From GCA-003244245 sp963822695 (GTDB lineage Bacteria; Actinomycetota; Actinomycetes; Mycobacteriales; Pseudonocardiaceae): a DNA stretch of 64,000 nt. Both the position numbers and the translations under genes were made by a program. The stretch lies in assembly GCA_963822695.1 (NCBI GenBank), contig CAWGJH010000010.1, forward strand, positions 67,799 to 131,798. The letters are read 5' to 3'. The notes beneath the pieces were generated by a model. The model did not search any database. It was not told the origin of the DNA and saw only the letters and a list, made by a program, of their open reading frames with translations. How positions within the stretch are numbered: position 1 is the stretch's first letter; every line of letters begins with the position of its first letter. Below, in pieces: positions 41,179 to 50,575 of this stretch.

Positions 41179-41837
41179 CTCAACCCTTGCCAGAGCACGC
41201 GATCACGGCGCACCCGGACAAGGGGACCCTAGTGGGCTCCGAGCCGCGCACCCCCACCCTGCTGGAACAGCTGGGTGGCGTCGGTGGTCTGGTGTCCTCT
41301 GCTGTCCCAGCGGTGGTCTTCGTCGCGGTGAACCCGTTCGCCGGGCTGCAACCGGCGATCTGGGCATCGCTGGGTGCCGCGGTCGTGGTGGGGGTGTGGC
41401 GGCTGGTCTGCCGGGAGCCCCTCCAGCCGGCCGTGTCCGGGATCCTCGGCGTGGCTGTCTGCGCCTTCATCGCCTACCACACCGGGCAGGCCCGGGGCTT
41501 CTTCCTGTACGGCATCTGGTACAGCCTGCTTGCTGGGGTGACGCTGATGGTGTCGGTGGTGGTGCGCCGTCCGCTGGTTGGCGTGCTGTGGTCGGTGCTC
41601 AACGGTTCCGGGTTCGGCTGGCGCGCCGACCGTCGCGCCCGGTTCGGCTTCGACGTGGCGACCATGGTCTGGGTAGTGTTCTTGCTGGCCCGTTTCGGTG
41701 TGCAGCACTACCTGTACGAGCTGCGGCAGGAAGAATGGCTCGGGGTGGCCCGGCTGGCGATGGGCCTGCCGCTGACCGCGGTGGCTGCGCTGGTCACCAT
41801 CTGGGCTATCCGCCGCGCCGTGCGGGTGCCTGGCTAG
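41175..41837 (+). CDS. DUF3159 membrane protein
   Basis: 220 residues with five or six hydrophobic helices: GGLVSSAVPAVVFVAVNPFA, LGAAVVVGVWRLVCREPLQP, AVSGILGVAVCAFIAYHTGQ, FLYGIWYSLLAGVTLMVSVV, and others. The motif RRPLVGVLWSVLNG is typical. Ortholog of Rv2693c. Its 3' end overlaps the convergent TrkA gene by four bases. Confidence 0.9.
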   Translation: MTQPLPEHAITAHPDKGTLVGSEPRTPTLLEQLGGVGGLVSSAVPAVVFVAVNPFAGLQPAIWASLGAAVVVGVWRLVCREPLQPAVSGILGVAVCAFIAYHTGQARGFFLYGIWYSLLAGVTLMVSVVVRRPLVGVLWSVLNGSGFGWRADRRARFGFDVATMVWVVFLLARFGVQHYLYELRQEEWLGVARLAMGLPLTAVAALVTIWAIRRAVRVPG

Positions 41838-42499
41838 GTCCGGTGACGGTTCAGCGCCGCCCGCACGTCGGGCTCGACCTCCGCGGCGGCGACGAAGAGC
41901 AACTCGTCCCCACCCTCAAGGGTATCGTCGCCCTGCGGGACGATCACCCGGCCACCACGCAGGATGGTGACCAGCGCGGCGTCGGCGGGCAACTGCAGCT
42001 GCCGCACCGGCCGGCCAGCCAGTGGCGTATCCGCTGGCAGCGTCACTTCGACCAGGTTTGCCTGCCCTTGCCGCAGGGTCATCAGCCGCACCAACTCGCC
42101 GACGGAGACCGCTTCCTCGACCATCGCGGCGAGTATCCGAGGGGTTGACACCGCGACGTCCACCCCCCACGCCTCGGTGAACAGCCACTCGTTTCGCGGG
42201 TTGTTGACCCGGGCCACTACCCGACGTACCGCGAACTCCGTCTTGGCCAGTAACGAGACCACCAGGTTGACCTTGTCGTCGCCGGTCGCCGCGATCACGA
42301 CGTCGGAGTGCTCCAGCCCGGCCTCCTCCAGCGAGGCCAGCTCGCAGGCGTCGGCGAGGACCCATTCGGCGTCCTCGACCTCGCGCGGAGCAAGCTGATC
42401 GGGATCTCGCTCGATGAGCATCACCTGGTGGCCGAATTCGAGCAGTTCGGCCGCGATGGACCGGCCCACCGCGCCCGCTCCCGCGATGGTCACGCGCAT
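41834..42499 (-). CDS. Potassium uptake regulator TrkA (CeoC-like)
   Basis: 221 residues from ATG 42499. RCK domain: MRVTIAGAGAVGRSIAAELL (GAGAVGR, NAD-binding) with ERDP, DVVIAATGDDKVNLVVSLLA and VVARVNNPRNEWLF. TrkA_C domain: LVEVTLPADTPLAGRPVRQL then QGDDTLEGGDELLFVAA. With the next gene it forms the TrkA pair that gates a Trk/Ktr potassium channel; no channel gene is adjacent. Synteny with Rv2692. Confidence 0.93.
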   Translation of the reverse strand: MRVTIAGAGAVGRSIAAELLEFGHQVMLIERDPDQLAPREVEDAEWVLADACELASLEEAGLEHSDVVIAATGDDKVNLVVSLLAKTEFAVRRVVARVNNPRNEWLFTEAWGVDVAVSTPRILAAMVEEAVSVGELVRLMTLRQGQANLVEVTLPADTPLAGRPVRQLQLPADAALVTILRGGRVIVPQGDDTLEGGDELLFVAAAEVEPDVRAALNRHRT

Positions 42500-42553
42500 G
42501 GCGGCTCCCAGGTCGGTGGAGTCCAAGTCGGTGGACTGGAGTGGCTCACTCGC

Positions 42554-43219
42554 TCAGTGAGCCGTGTGGGGCGCGGTGGCTGCCGCGGTGGTGACGTCGG
42601 TGACGGTGCCGGAGACAGCGGCGGCGTATACCTGATCGTCGGCCTGCACCACGGTGTTGTGGTTCGGCAACACTCCAGTCCCGAATCGGACGATGAAGGC
42701 GATCCGCGCGCCGGTGTGCTCCTCTAACTCGCCTACGGTGTACCCGGCCCACTCCTCGTGCAACGGCAGCTGCAGCACCGCCACCGTGCCCGACGGGTCG
42801 TGCCACGCGGCCGACACGCCGTCAGGTAGCAGCATCCGCAGGAAGCGGTCGGTAGTCCAGGGCACAGTAGCCACGGTCGGGATGCCAAGTCGCTCGTAGA
42901 CCGCAGCTCGTTTGGGGTCGTAAATCCTGGCGACGACGTGCGCCACCCCGAAGGTCTCCCGGGCGACCCGGGCAGAGATGATGTTGGAATTGTCACCGTT
43001 GGATACTGCGGCGAACGCCCCCGCCTGCTCGATCCCGGCCTCGATGAGTACCTGGCGGTCAAAGCCGCCGCCGCGAACTTGCTGGCCGTGAAAGTCAGCG
43101 CCGAGTCTGCGGAAGGCCTGCAGGCTCTGGTCGATCACCGCCACGTCGTGGCCGAGACGTTCCAGCGCGAGAGCCAGACCGGCACCCACCCGGCCACAAC
43201 CCATGATCACGACGTGCAC
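42554..43219 (-). CDS. Potassium uptake regulator TrkA (CeoB-like)
   Basis: About 221 residues from GTG 43219 (a longer frame to 43294 is open). RCK motifs: HVVIMGCGRVGAGLALALER, VAVIDQSLQAFRRLG, GAFAAVSNGDNSNIISARVA, HVVARIYDPKRAAVYERLGI. TrkA_C: VGELEEHTGARIAFIVRFGT then VVQADDQVYAAAVS. Upstream partner of the gene at 41834. Synteny with Rv2691. Confidence 0.92.
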   Translation of the reverse strand: MHVVIMGCGRVGAGLALALERLGHDVAVIDQSLQAFRRLGADFHGQQVRGGGFDRQVLIEAGIEQAGAFAAVSNGDNSNIISARVARETFGVAHVVARIYDPKRAAVYERLGIPTVATVPWTTDRFLRMLLPDGVSAAWHDPSGTVAVLQLPLHEEWAGYTVGELEEHTGARIAFIVRFGTGVLPNHNTVVQADDQVYAAAVSGTVTDVTTAAATAPHTAH

Positions 43220-43412
43220 GCGGTCACTCCCGGGTCGACGGTTGCCGGGCAACCGTATCGCCGAGGCCATCGCAGTCGCGCGCCGGGCCGTCACGCGGCC
43301 GTACGCTGTCGGACGACCCCCGCCGACTGCGCCAGCCAGGCGGCGTGGTATTCCAGCTCCGCGTGTTCCGGCTCCGTAGACTAGAGCGGCTGGCGAGCGA
43401 GGGGGAGATCCG

Positions 43413-45341
43413 GTGACTCTGTTGCAGTTGGTGCGCAGTCCTCAGGACGTCAAGTGCCTCGATATGGCCGCCCTGACGCAGTTGGCGGGTGAGATCCGCA
43501 CATTTCTGGTCGAGAAGGTGTCCCGCACCGGAGGGCATCTCGGTCCGAACCTCGGTGCGGTGGAGCTCACCCTCGCGGTCCATCGGGTGTTCGACTCCCC
43601 ATACGACCCGGTGATCTTTGACACTGGTCACCAGGCGTACGTGCACAAGATCGTCACTGGACGGATGGAGGGGTTCGACCGGTTGCGCAAGCGAGGTGGC
43701 CTGTCCGGCTATCCCTCCCGCGCCGAGAGCGAGCACGACTGGGTGGAGTCCAGTCACGCCTCGGCCGCACTGTCCTACGCCGACGGGCTGGCCAAGGCGT
43801 TCGCGCAGTGCGGGTCGCGCCGGCACGTCGTCGCGGTGGTCGGTGACGGTGCGCTGACCGGTGGGATGTGCTGGGAGGCGCTCAACAATATCGCCGCCGG
43901 CAAGGGTCGCTCGGTGATCATCGTGGTCAACGACAACGGCCGTTCGTACTCACCGACCATTGGGGGATTTGCCGATCACCTCTCCACGCTGCGGCTGCAG
44001 CCGAGCTACGAGCGGGTGCTGCGCACCGGCAAGCAGGCCTTGGAGCTTACCCCGGTGGTGGGTCGGGCGATCTATGCCGGTCTGCACGCAGCCAAGCGAG
44101 GGCTGAAGGACGCCCTGGCTCCGCAGATCCTCTTCGAGGACCTCGGACTGAAGTACCTGGGCCCGGTCGACGGGCACGACCTGCGCACCATGGAGGCCGC
44201 CCTGCGTCGGGCTAAGGACTTCGGTGGGCCAGTGATCGTGCACGCGGTGACCCGCAAGGGCAACGGTTACCTGCCCGCGGAGAACGACGCCGCCGAATTG
44301 ATGCACCAGGTGAAGGTCATGGACCCCGAGACCGGTGCGCCTATCGCACCGGCCGGTATCTCCTGGACCAGCGTCTTCACCGAGGAGCTGATCAGGCTGG
44401 CCGGCGACCGCGAGGACCTGGTCGCGATCACCGCGGCGATGCCCGGCCCGACCGGCCTGGCCGCCTTCGCCCAGCGTTTCCCGGACCGCTGCTTCGACGT
44501 CGGCATTGCCGAACAGCATGCGGTCACCTCCGCGGCGGGGCTGGCCCTGGGTGGGTTGCACCCGGTGGTGTCGCTGTACTCCACGTTCCTCAACCGGGCG
44601 TTCGACCAGCTACTGATGGACGTGGCACTGCTGAGCGCCCCCGTCACCGTCACCCTGGACCGGGCTGGCATCACCGGTGATGACGGCGCCAGCCATAACG
44701 GCATGTGGGACCTGTCAGTGCTGGGGATCGTGCCGGGAATCCGGGTGGCCGCACCCCGGGACGCCGGCACCCTGCGCGAGGAGCTGGCCGAGGCCGTCGC
44801 GGTGGACGACGGACCGACGGCGGTGCGATTCCCCAAGGGCCCGGTGATCGAGGCAGTGCCGGCGCTGGAGCGTGTCGAGGGGGTGGATGTGCTGGCTCGG
44901 CCCGCGCCGGCGGACGGAGATGACGTACTGCTGGTGGGTGTCGGCGCGTTCGCCGCGCTCGCCGTGGCGGCCGCCGGACGGCTTGCCGACCAGGGCATCG
45001 GGGTCACCGTCGTCGACCCGCGCTGGGTGTTGCCGGTGCCTGAGGTGCTGGTGCGGATGGCCGCTCGGCACCGGCTGGTCGTCAGCGTGGAGGATGGTGG
45101 TCGGCATGGTGGTTTCGGCTGGTCGTTGGCTGCCGCCCTGCGTGATGCTGAGATTGACGTGCCGTGTCGTGATCTTGGCATCCCGCAGCGGTTCCTCGCG
45201 CACAGCTCTCGCGATGAGGTGCTCGCTGATCTCGGTCTGACCGCACAGGGTGTTGCCAGGGCGGTGACCGGCTGGGCGGCCGGGCTGATCAGGTCGAGCT
45301 GCGAACCCGCCACGGTGGAGAGCCCGGGCACCTCCTCCTAG
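43413..45341 (+). CDS. dxs: 1-deoxy-D-xylulose-5-phosphate synthase
   Basis: First step of the MEP isoprenoid pathway: pyruvate plus glyceraldehyde-3-phosphate to DXP, thiamine-diphosphate dependent. 642 residues. Motifs: GGHLGPNLGAVELTLAVHRV, FDTGHQAYVHKIVTGR, the ThDP site VVGDGALTGGMCWEALNNIA, and in the second domain FDVGIAEQHAVTSAAGLALG (catalytic Glu) and LDRAGITGDDGASHNGMWDL. The third domain ends DLGIPQRFLAHSSRDEVLAD. Complete length. Same chromosomal neighbourhood as Rv2682c. Confidence 0.97.
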   Translation: MTLLQLVRSPQDVKCLDMAALTQLAGEIRTFLVEKVSRTGGHLGPNLGAVELTLAVHRVFDSPYDPVIFDTGHQAYVHKIVTGRMEGFDRLRKRGGLSGYPSRAESEHDWVESSHASAALSYADGLAKAFAQCGSRRHVVAVVGDGALTGGMCWEALNNIAAGKGRSVIIVVNDNGRSYSPTIGGFADHLSTLRLQPSYERVLRTGKQALELTPVVGRAIYAGLHAAKRGLKDALAPQILFEDLGLKYLGPVDGHDLRTMEAALRRAKDFGGPVIVHAVTRKGNGYLPAENDAAELMHQVKVMDPETGAPIAPAGISWTSVFTEELIRLAGDREDLVAITAAMPGPTGLAAFAQRFPDRCFDVGIAEQHAVTSAAGLALGGLHPVVSLYSTFLNRAFDQLLMDVALLSAPVTVTLDRAGITGDDGASHNGMWDLSVLGIVPGIRVAAPRDAGTLREELAEAVAVDDGPTAVRFPKGPVIEAVPALERVEGVDVLARPAPADGDDVLLVGVGAFAALAVAAAGRLADQGIGVTVVDPRWVLPVPEVLVRMAARHRLVVSVEDGGRHGGFGWSLAAALRDAEIDVPCRDLGIPQRFLAHSSRDEVLADLGLTAQGVARAVTGWAAGLIRSSCEPATVESPGTSS

Positions 45342-45405
45342 GCGCATCCCGTCGCGGTGTCCCCGCCAGTGCCGCGGCGGTAGCGGAGTGTGGCACCGTT
45401 GGGGG

Positions 45406-46083
45406 GTGCGCATTCTGATCGTCGAGGACGAGCAGCCGCTGGCCGATGCGGTTGCCCGTGGCCTGCGCCGTGAGGGCATGGCCGTGGACGTCGCCTACGA
45501 CGGCGACAGCGGGCATGAGAAGGCTGCCGTGACCCGGTACGACGTGGTGGTGCTCGACCGCGACCTGCCCGGGATGTCGGGTGACCGGCTGTGCGCCGAG
45601 ATCACCGGATCCGGGACGGTGACGCGAGTGCTGATGCTCACCGCCAGTGGCACTGTGTCTGATCGGGTGGCTGGGCTCTCATTGGGAGCTGATGACTACT
45701 TGTCCAAGCCGTTCGCGTTCCCGGAGCTGGTGGCCCGGCTGCGCGCGCTGGGTCGCCGCGCTACCCCCGCGGTGCCCCCGGTGCTCAGCGCTGGTGATGT
45801 GGTGCTCGACCCGTCCCGGCGCGTCGCCAGCCGGTCTGGCACTCCGGTTGACCTCACTCGAAAGGAGTTCGGGGTGCTTGAGGTGCTGCTCGCCGCCGGG
45901 GGCGGGGTGGTCAGCAGTGAGGAGTTGCTGGAGCGGGTGTGGGACGAGCACGCCGATCCGTTCACCACCACGGTGCGGGTGACCGTGATGACCTTGCGCA
46001 AGAAGCTCGGCGAGCCGGGCATCATTGAGACTGTGGTCGGGTCCGGTTACCGAGTACCCAGTTCCGACCTTGCACCCGGCTGA
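45406..46083 (+). CDS. OmpR/PhoB-family response regulator
   Basis: 225 residues from GTG 45406 after a G-rich ribosome site. Receiver: VRILIVEDEQPLADAVARGL (acidic pair), VVVLDRDLPGMSGDRLCAEI (phospho-Asp), LMLTASG and DDYLSKPFAFPELVARL (Lys). Winged-helix output: LTRKEFGVLEVLLAAGGGVV, VTVMTLRKKLGEPG, VGSGYRV. Followed at once by its sensor kinase. Signal unknown. Confidence 0.94.
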   Translation: MRILIVEDEQPLADAVARGLRREGMAVDVAYDGDSGHEKAAVTRYDVVVLDRDLPGMSGDRLCAEITGSGTVTRVLMLTASGTVSDRVAGLSLGADDYLSKPFAFPELVARLRALGRRATPAVPPVLSAGDVVLDPSRRVASRSGTPVDLTRKEFGVLEVLLAAGGGVVSSEELLERVWDEHADPFTTTVRVTVMTLRKKLGEPGIIETVVGSGYRVPSSDLAPG

Positions 46084-46090
46084 GCGGTTG

Positions 46091-47215
46091 GTGAGGCCTC
46101 GCCGCGGGCCGGGACTGCGGGCCCGGCTCACGTTGCTCGCCACTGGGTTGTCGGCGGCGGTCAGTGTGCTGCTGCTGTGGTTGGGCTGGTTGCTGGTCGG
46201 CGGGGTGGTGGCTGCGGTGCCGGACTTGCCGCCGGGCAGCACCGTTCAGGTCGATGGTGTGCCGGTGGCCGCCCGCCAGCTTGGGGAGGCGCTGCAGCAG
46301 GCGGCCCGGCAGCGTGTGCTGCAGGCTGGGTCGGTGGCCTTCCTGCTTGCGGTCACCGCGACCGCGCTGCTGGCGTGGGTGATCACCGGCCAGGTGCTGC
46401 GGCCGCTGCAGGATGTGACCGCCACCGCGCGCCGGCTCTCCGCTGAGTCGCTGGATGAGCGGCTGCGGCTACCGGGGCCGCGGGATGAGGTGGCTGAGCT
46501 GGCCGACACCTTCGACGCGATGCTCGACCGGCTGCAAGCCGCTTTCCAGTCGCAGCGTCGATTCGTCGCGAACGCCAGCCACGAGCTGCGGACCCCGTTG
46601 GCGGTCGTGCGCACCGAAGTGGACGTGACGCTGGCGGATCCCGGTGCGGACGAGGCCGAGCTGCGCCGGATGGCCACGGTGATCCGGGATGCGACGTTGC
46701 GCGCCCAGCAGCTGGTAGACGGTCTGTTGGTGCTGGCCCGGACCGAGGGCGGCGCGCTTCGGACCCGGGAGCTGGCCGACCTTGCCAGCCTGACCGAGGC
46801 CGCGTTGCGGATCGTCGCGCCCGAGGCCCGCAGCCGGGGCTTGCGGGTGACCACCCGGATGACGCCGGTGTTGACGGTGGGCGACCCCGCGTTGCTGGAA
46901 CGGGTGGTGGGCAACCTGGTGGAGAACGCCGTGCGGCATAACGTGAGTGGTGGCTGGGTGGAAGTCTGCACGGTCCTGGCGGGACCGCAGGCAACGCTGC
47001 GGGTCAGCAGTTCAGGCGAGGTGGTCGCGCCCGAGGCGGTGACCGCACTGTTTGACCCCTTCCACCGCGGCGGAGTGGCTCGGACCTCGCACGATGGGGC
47101 CGGATTGGGCCTGTCGATCGTCCGCGCCGTGGTGGCCGCGCACGCTGGCACGGTGCACGCCGAACCGGTCCCCGGTGGCGGGCTCGCCGTGACGGTGCAC
47201 CTGCCAGCCGCCTAG
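46091..47215 (+). CDS. Sensor histidine kinase
   Basis: 374 residues from GTG 46091 (TTG 46088 possible), 7 bp after the regulator. Two membrane helices (LLATGLSAAVSVLLLWLGWL and AGSVAFLLAVTATALLAWVI) flank a short outer loop of about 45 residues. HAMP from about 120, then the H box FVANASHELRTPLAVVRTEV, N box NLVENAVRHN, and G boxes HDGAGLGLSIVRAVVAAHAG. The short sensor loop suggests detection within or near the membrane. Confidence 0.93.
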   Translation: MRPRRGPGLRARLTLLATGLSAAVSVLLLWLGWLLVGGVVAAVPDLPPGSTVQVDGVPVAARQLGEALQQAARQRVLQAGSVAFLLAVTATALLAWVITGQVLRPLQDVTATARRLSAESLDERLRLPGPRDEVAELADTFDAMLDRLQAAFQSQRRFVANASHELRTPLAVVRTEVDVTLADPGADEAELRRMATVIRDATLRAQQLVDGLLVLARTEGGALRTRELADLASLTEAALRIVAPEARSRGLRVTTRMTPVLTVGDPALLERVVGNLVENAVRHNVSGGWVEVCTVLAGPQATLRVSSSGEVVAPEAVTALFDPFHRGGVARTSHDGAGLGLSIVRAVVAAHAGTVHAEPVPGGGLAVTVHLPAA

Positions 47216-47359
47216 GTGGCTCTTCAAGGCCTACCAACCGGGCTATGTAATGTCCATAACCGCTATCAACTGCCGTGTGCACGGTGATTGTTGTCCACAG
47301 GTGCAAGTGGTATCCACAGTGCTGAGCGCCACTGATTGGCGTCTAGTCCGCCGGACGTC

Positions 47360-48274
47360 ATGCTGGAGCCTATGCACGAATGGTGGGTTCCCCTGCTGGA
47401 GCCAGACGGTCTGTTGCTGCGCGACCAAGCGCTCATCGCCGTTGATCCAGATGACTTGTTGACGGCGTTGCGGTCCGGCCGGTTGCGGCGGGTCCAGCGC
47501 GGGATCTATCTGCCTAGACGGATCGAGGTGACCCCGTCCGTGCTAGCACGGGCCGCGCTGCTCAGCTCCGGGGTGGTCGGTGCGGTCCCCAGTCACGCGA
47601 CCGCAGCTCGGGTGCACCAGATCGCGGTGCCTGAGGAACACCGCGTGGAACATGTGACGGTGACGAGGAAACAGCGTCGCCGCAATCGCCCGGATCTGCA
47701 CTTCCACACTCGATCAATCGGCTGTGGGGAGGTTGAGAGACGCGACGGCGTGCCGGTGACTTCTGTCGCCCGAACACTGGCCGACCTGGCGACAAGCCTG
47801 GAGCGCCTGCGCGCGGTATGGGCGATGGACGACGCTCTGCGTCGGCGGTTGTGCGTCAAGGCGGAGGTCCTCGCCGTCATCGAGCGGTGGCGCGGCGGTG
47901 CCGGCTGTGTATCGGCGCGGGAGCGGCTTGACGAGGCCGACGGGGTAGCGGAGTCGATCCTGGAGACGGCGGGACGCTTGGTGCTACGCGATCGCGGGGT
48001 GCCATTGCCGATCCCGCAGCACGAACTGCGATCACCGGACGGCACCCTGGTGGCTCGGCTCGATGGTGCCTACCTGCGCGAGAAGGTGGCCCTGGAATAT
48101 GATGGCGCGGATCCGCACGGGCTGCCTGAAGCCGTCTTCCGCGACCGTTGGCGCCAGAACGGCCTGCCTGAATTGGGTTGGACTGTGCTCCGCTTCACCT
48201 GGTGGGATGTGATGCGTGATCCTGACGGAGTTGCCGCGATTGTGCAGCGAACGCTGCTTCGGCGAGCTGCCTGA
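47360..48274 (+). CDS. AbiEi-like antitoxin-domain protein with endonuclease-like C-terminus
   Basis: About 304 residues from ATG 47360 (ATG 47372 also possible). The N-terminal winged helix matches AbiEi-type type IV antitoxins: LLEPDGLLLRDQALIAVDPD, LRRVQRGIYLPRRIEVTPS, VGAVPSHATAARVHQIAVPE. A linker with DGVPVTSVARTLADLATSLE follows. The C-terminus (LRSPDGTLVARLDGAYLREK then VALEYDGADPHG, ELGWTVLRFTWWDVMRDPDG) has the E-Y-D-G pattern of DUF559/VSR-like folds. No AbiEii nucleotidyltransferase gene is next to it, so a solitary regulatory or defence role is possible. Confidence 0.8.
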   Translation: MLEPMHEWWVPLLEPDGLLLRDQALIAVDPDDLLTALRSGRLRRVQRGIYLPRRIEVTPSVLARAALLSSGVVGAVPSHATAARVHQIAVPEEHRVEHVTVTRKQRRRNRPDLHFHTRSIGCGEVERRDGVPVTSVARTLADLATSLERLRAVWAMDDALRRRLCVKAEVLAVIERWRGGAGCVSARERLDEADGVAESILETAGRLVLRDRGVPLPIPQHELRSPDGTLVARLDGAYLREKVALEYDGADPHGLPEAVFRDRWRQNGLPELGWTVLRFTWWDVMRDPDGVAAIVQRTLLRRAA

Positions 48275-49367
48275 TACAAAATTCTGTCGGGGACGGGCAT
48301 GTCAGCGGATCCGGAGACACTGAAGCTTCCCCAGCGCGGATTCCAGCACCCTGCTGAGGCACGATCGCAAACCGCGGTCACCGCTACATGCCGCGAAACA
48401 AAAAACCAACGGCGCCTCGACTACCACGGCTGGCGTGACACCATGCACGGCCGCGCAGTCGAGTCTCACTGACTGGTACACGTCGGTCGGCGTTGTTACC
48501 TGTCGCCTTCGACCTCGATCGCCGTGACTGGCGCAGCTTCCGCGTTGGCTAGCTCATGAAGCTGCCCACCGAGTATCTCCGCGCGCCCGTTTAGAGCGAC
48601 AGGAGAATGACGGTGCTGCTGCGCCACGAAAACGACAGCGCCGGGCAGGTCGTAGACACATGCCTGGACGTAGCTACTTTGCTGGCCTCGAACGGGTTTG
48701 GTCGGCGTTGATCTAGTAGGTGATCGTCGGCTGCTCCGGTTGTCAGCTCCCGACGGTCCCCTATGAGGGCTCTCGGTCACCGGCTGCGCGAGTCCTGGGT
48801 TGAGGTGAGCACGGTGTCCGAGTCTTGCTGACCCCAGAAGTATCCGATGTCTTCGCTCGCGGTTCGGGCGCGTTGGGCGGTGTTCTGTTGCTGCCGTCGC
48901 GTCGTCGGCGCCTAGGGACCGAAGATCGCTAGACGCCGAGACCGCTTCGTTTACGGCCTGCGTCCCCGTCATGGGCTGCTCACCCCGGCCCAACGCCTAA
49001 CGCTGCACCCGCACCGTGGCGCTGGGAGTCACTGGGCGAGGCCTCCGCCTGCGGCCTGTATGCGATCGCCCTGCTCGAGGGCCTGTAGTCCGAGTTTCAC
49101 GGTCGCCCTTGGCGTCCCGGACGCACTACAGCTCCAGCAGCATGGCCTCGTGCGTCGCCGACCCTCAGGCACCTACTTCCAGCCCACCGACGACGTCCGG
49201 TTCTCCCTGCTGCTCGACGGACCCCACACCGTCCAAGGCGCCGGAGCACCCACTGCCATTTTCTCACCCTCCGCGCGCCTGGTAGGTGAGCTTTACGGTC
49301 AATGGTGCGTCCTGGGGTTGGTAGTCGTTAACATTGCCCTCTACGGGGGTTGGTGGTGCTTGAAGGG
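48275..49367. other. 1.1-kb stretch with gene remnants only
   Basis: Near the AbiEi-like stop, AAAATTCTGTCGGGGACGGG resembles the left end of the IS110 elements. On the minus strand, 48496-48670 reads SSYVQACVYDLPGAVVFVAQ then QHRHSPVALNGRAEILGGQL, coding-like but without a credible start. On the plus strand, 49090-49300 reads VALGVPDALQLQQHGLVRRR then PSGTYFQPTDDVRFSLLLDG, also orphaned. I take these as decayed genes of unknown origin. Confidence 0.4.
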
Positions 49368-50555
49368 CTACCCGGGGGCTGATGTGAGGGCCGTGGCGAG
49401 GGGATGCGCGGTCAGTTCGCACTGCCACCGCCGGGCACCACCGGCGACGAGCTCCCGCTCCACCGCGGCGGCATCGAGCGGTTCAGGGGGCTCCCAGCAC
49501 AGCTGGCGGACCACCTCGGGTGCCAGTAGGTTCTGCAATGGCAGCCGGTGGTGCTCGGCGATCTCGGTCAGCGTTGCACGCGCCGCAGTGAGCCGGACCG
49601 CCGCGGCCGGATCCCGGTCCGGCCAGCGGTTCAGCGGGGGTGGGCCCCCGCCCTGGGCACGCAGCGAGGGTAGCTCGCTGGCTGGCAAGACCCTCGCGGT
49701 CTGTATCGCGGACAGCCACGTCTTCACGTGCCGACGCTGCGAGCGGCCACTGAACACCGGCCGGGACAGTAGCGCGGCCTCGTCCGGCAGGTCGGCCAGC
49801 GCCGCGTCGATGATCGCGGCATCGGGCAGCACCCGACCCGGGGCGATGTCCCGCTGCCGGGCCAGTTGGTCGCGGGCGTGCCACAGCTCACGCACCACGG
49901 CCAAGTCGCGGGACTTTTGGATGCGATGCATCCCCGAGGTCCGCCGCCAAGGGTCAGTCCGTGGGACGGGCGGGCCAGCGTTGCGTACCGTCTCGAATTC
50001 CTCCGCAGCCCAGTCCGACTTGCCCTGGGCATCCAGCTCGGCGGCGATCATGGCCCGCAGCGGCAGCAGCAGCTCGACATCGAGCGCGGCGTAGGTCAAC
50101 CACTCCGCAGGCAGCGGCCGGCGAGACCAGTCGGCGGCGCCATGTCCCTTCTGCAGGTGGTAGCCCAACAGTTCTTCGACCAGTGCCGCCAGGCCAACCC
50201 GTTCGAGTCCAGCCAGCCGGGCGGCCAACTCGGTGTCGAATACCGCGGCGGGCCGCAGCCCCAGTTCGGCCAAGCAGGGCAGGTCCTGGGAAGCGGCATG
50301 GAGCACCCATTCCAGGGGATTGAGCACGGTGGCCAGTTCGGACAGGTCATCAAGACCGATCGGGTCGATGAGCACCGTGCCCGCGCCCTCTCGCCGGAGC
50401 TGGACCAGATAGGCGCGCTGCCAGTAGCGATAGCCCGATGCGCGTTCGGTGTCCACGGCTACCGGGCCAGTGCCGCTGTCGAGCACAGCGACCGCGGTGT
50501 CCAAGGCTCCCGAGGAGGCGACCACCGGTGGCACCCCGGCGGCCGGCTCCAGCAA
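49368..50555 (-). CDS. rnd: Ribonuclease D family 3'-5' exonuclease
   Basis: 395 residues. DEDDy exonuclease domain: PVAVDTERASGYRYWQRAYL (Asp, Glu), VLHAASQDLPCLAELGLRPA (Asp) and LPAEWLTYAALDVELLLPLR (Tyr, Asp). One or two HRDC domains follow (RDLAVVRELWHARDQLARQR, LPDAAIIDAALADLPDEAAL). Trims tRNA and other RNA ends. Matches Rv2681 in family and location beside DUF3000 and hemE. Confidence 0.92.
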   Translation of the reverse strand: MLEPAAGVPPVVASSGALDTAVAVLDSGTGPVAVDTERASGYRYWQRAYLVQLRREGAGTVLIDPIGLDDLSELATVLNPLEWVLHAASQDLPCLAELGLRPAAVFDTELAARLAGLERVGLAALVEELLGYHLQKGHGAADWSRRPLPAEWLTYAALDVELLLPLRAMIAAELDAQGKSDWAAEEFETVRNAGPPVPRTDPWRRTSGMHRIQKSRDLAVVRELWHARDQLARQRDIAPGRVLPDAAIIDAALADLPDEAALLSRPVFSGRSQRRHVKTWLSAIQTARVLPASELPSLRAQGGGPPPLNRWPDRDPAAAVRLTAARATLTEIAEHHRLPLQNLLAPEVVRQLCWEPPEPLDAAAVERELVAGGARRWQCELTAHPLATALTSAPG

Positions 50556-50575
50556 CGGGACCGGAGTGGTGTCGG

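Noticed and set aside
41114..42148. A 344-codon plus-strand frame over DUF3159 and the TrkA gene
   Set aside because: Runs across two well-supported genes in another frame and has no domain.
48280..48305. Possible third IS110 end after the AbiEi-like gene
   Set aside because: Only about 20 similar bases and no further IS sequence; could be chance in GC-rich DNA.
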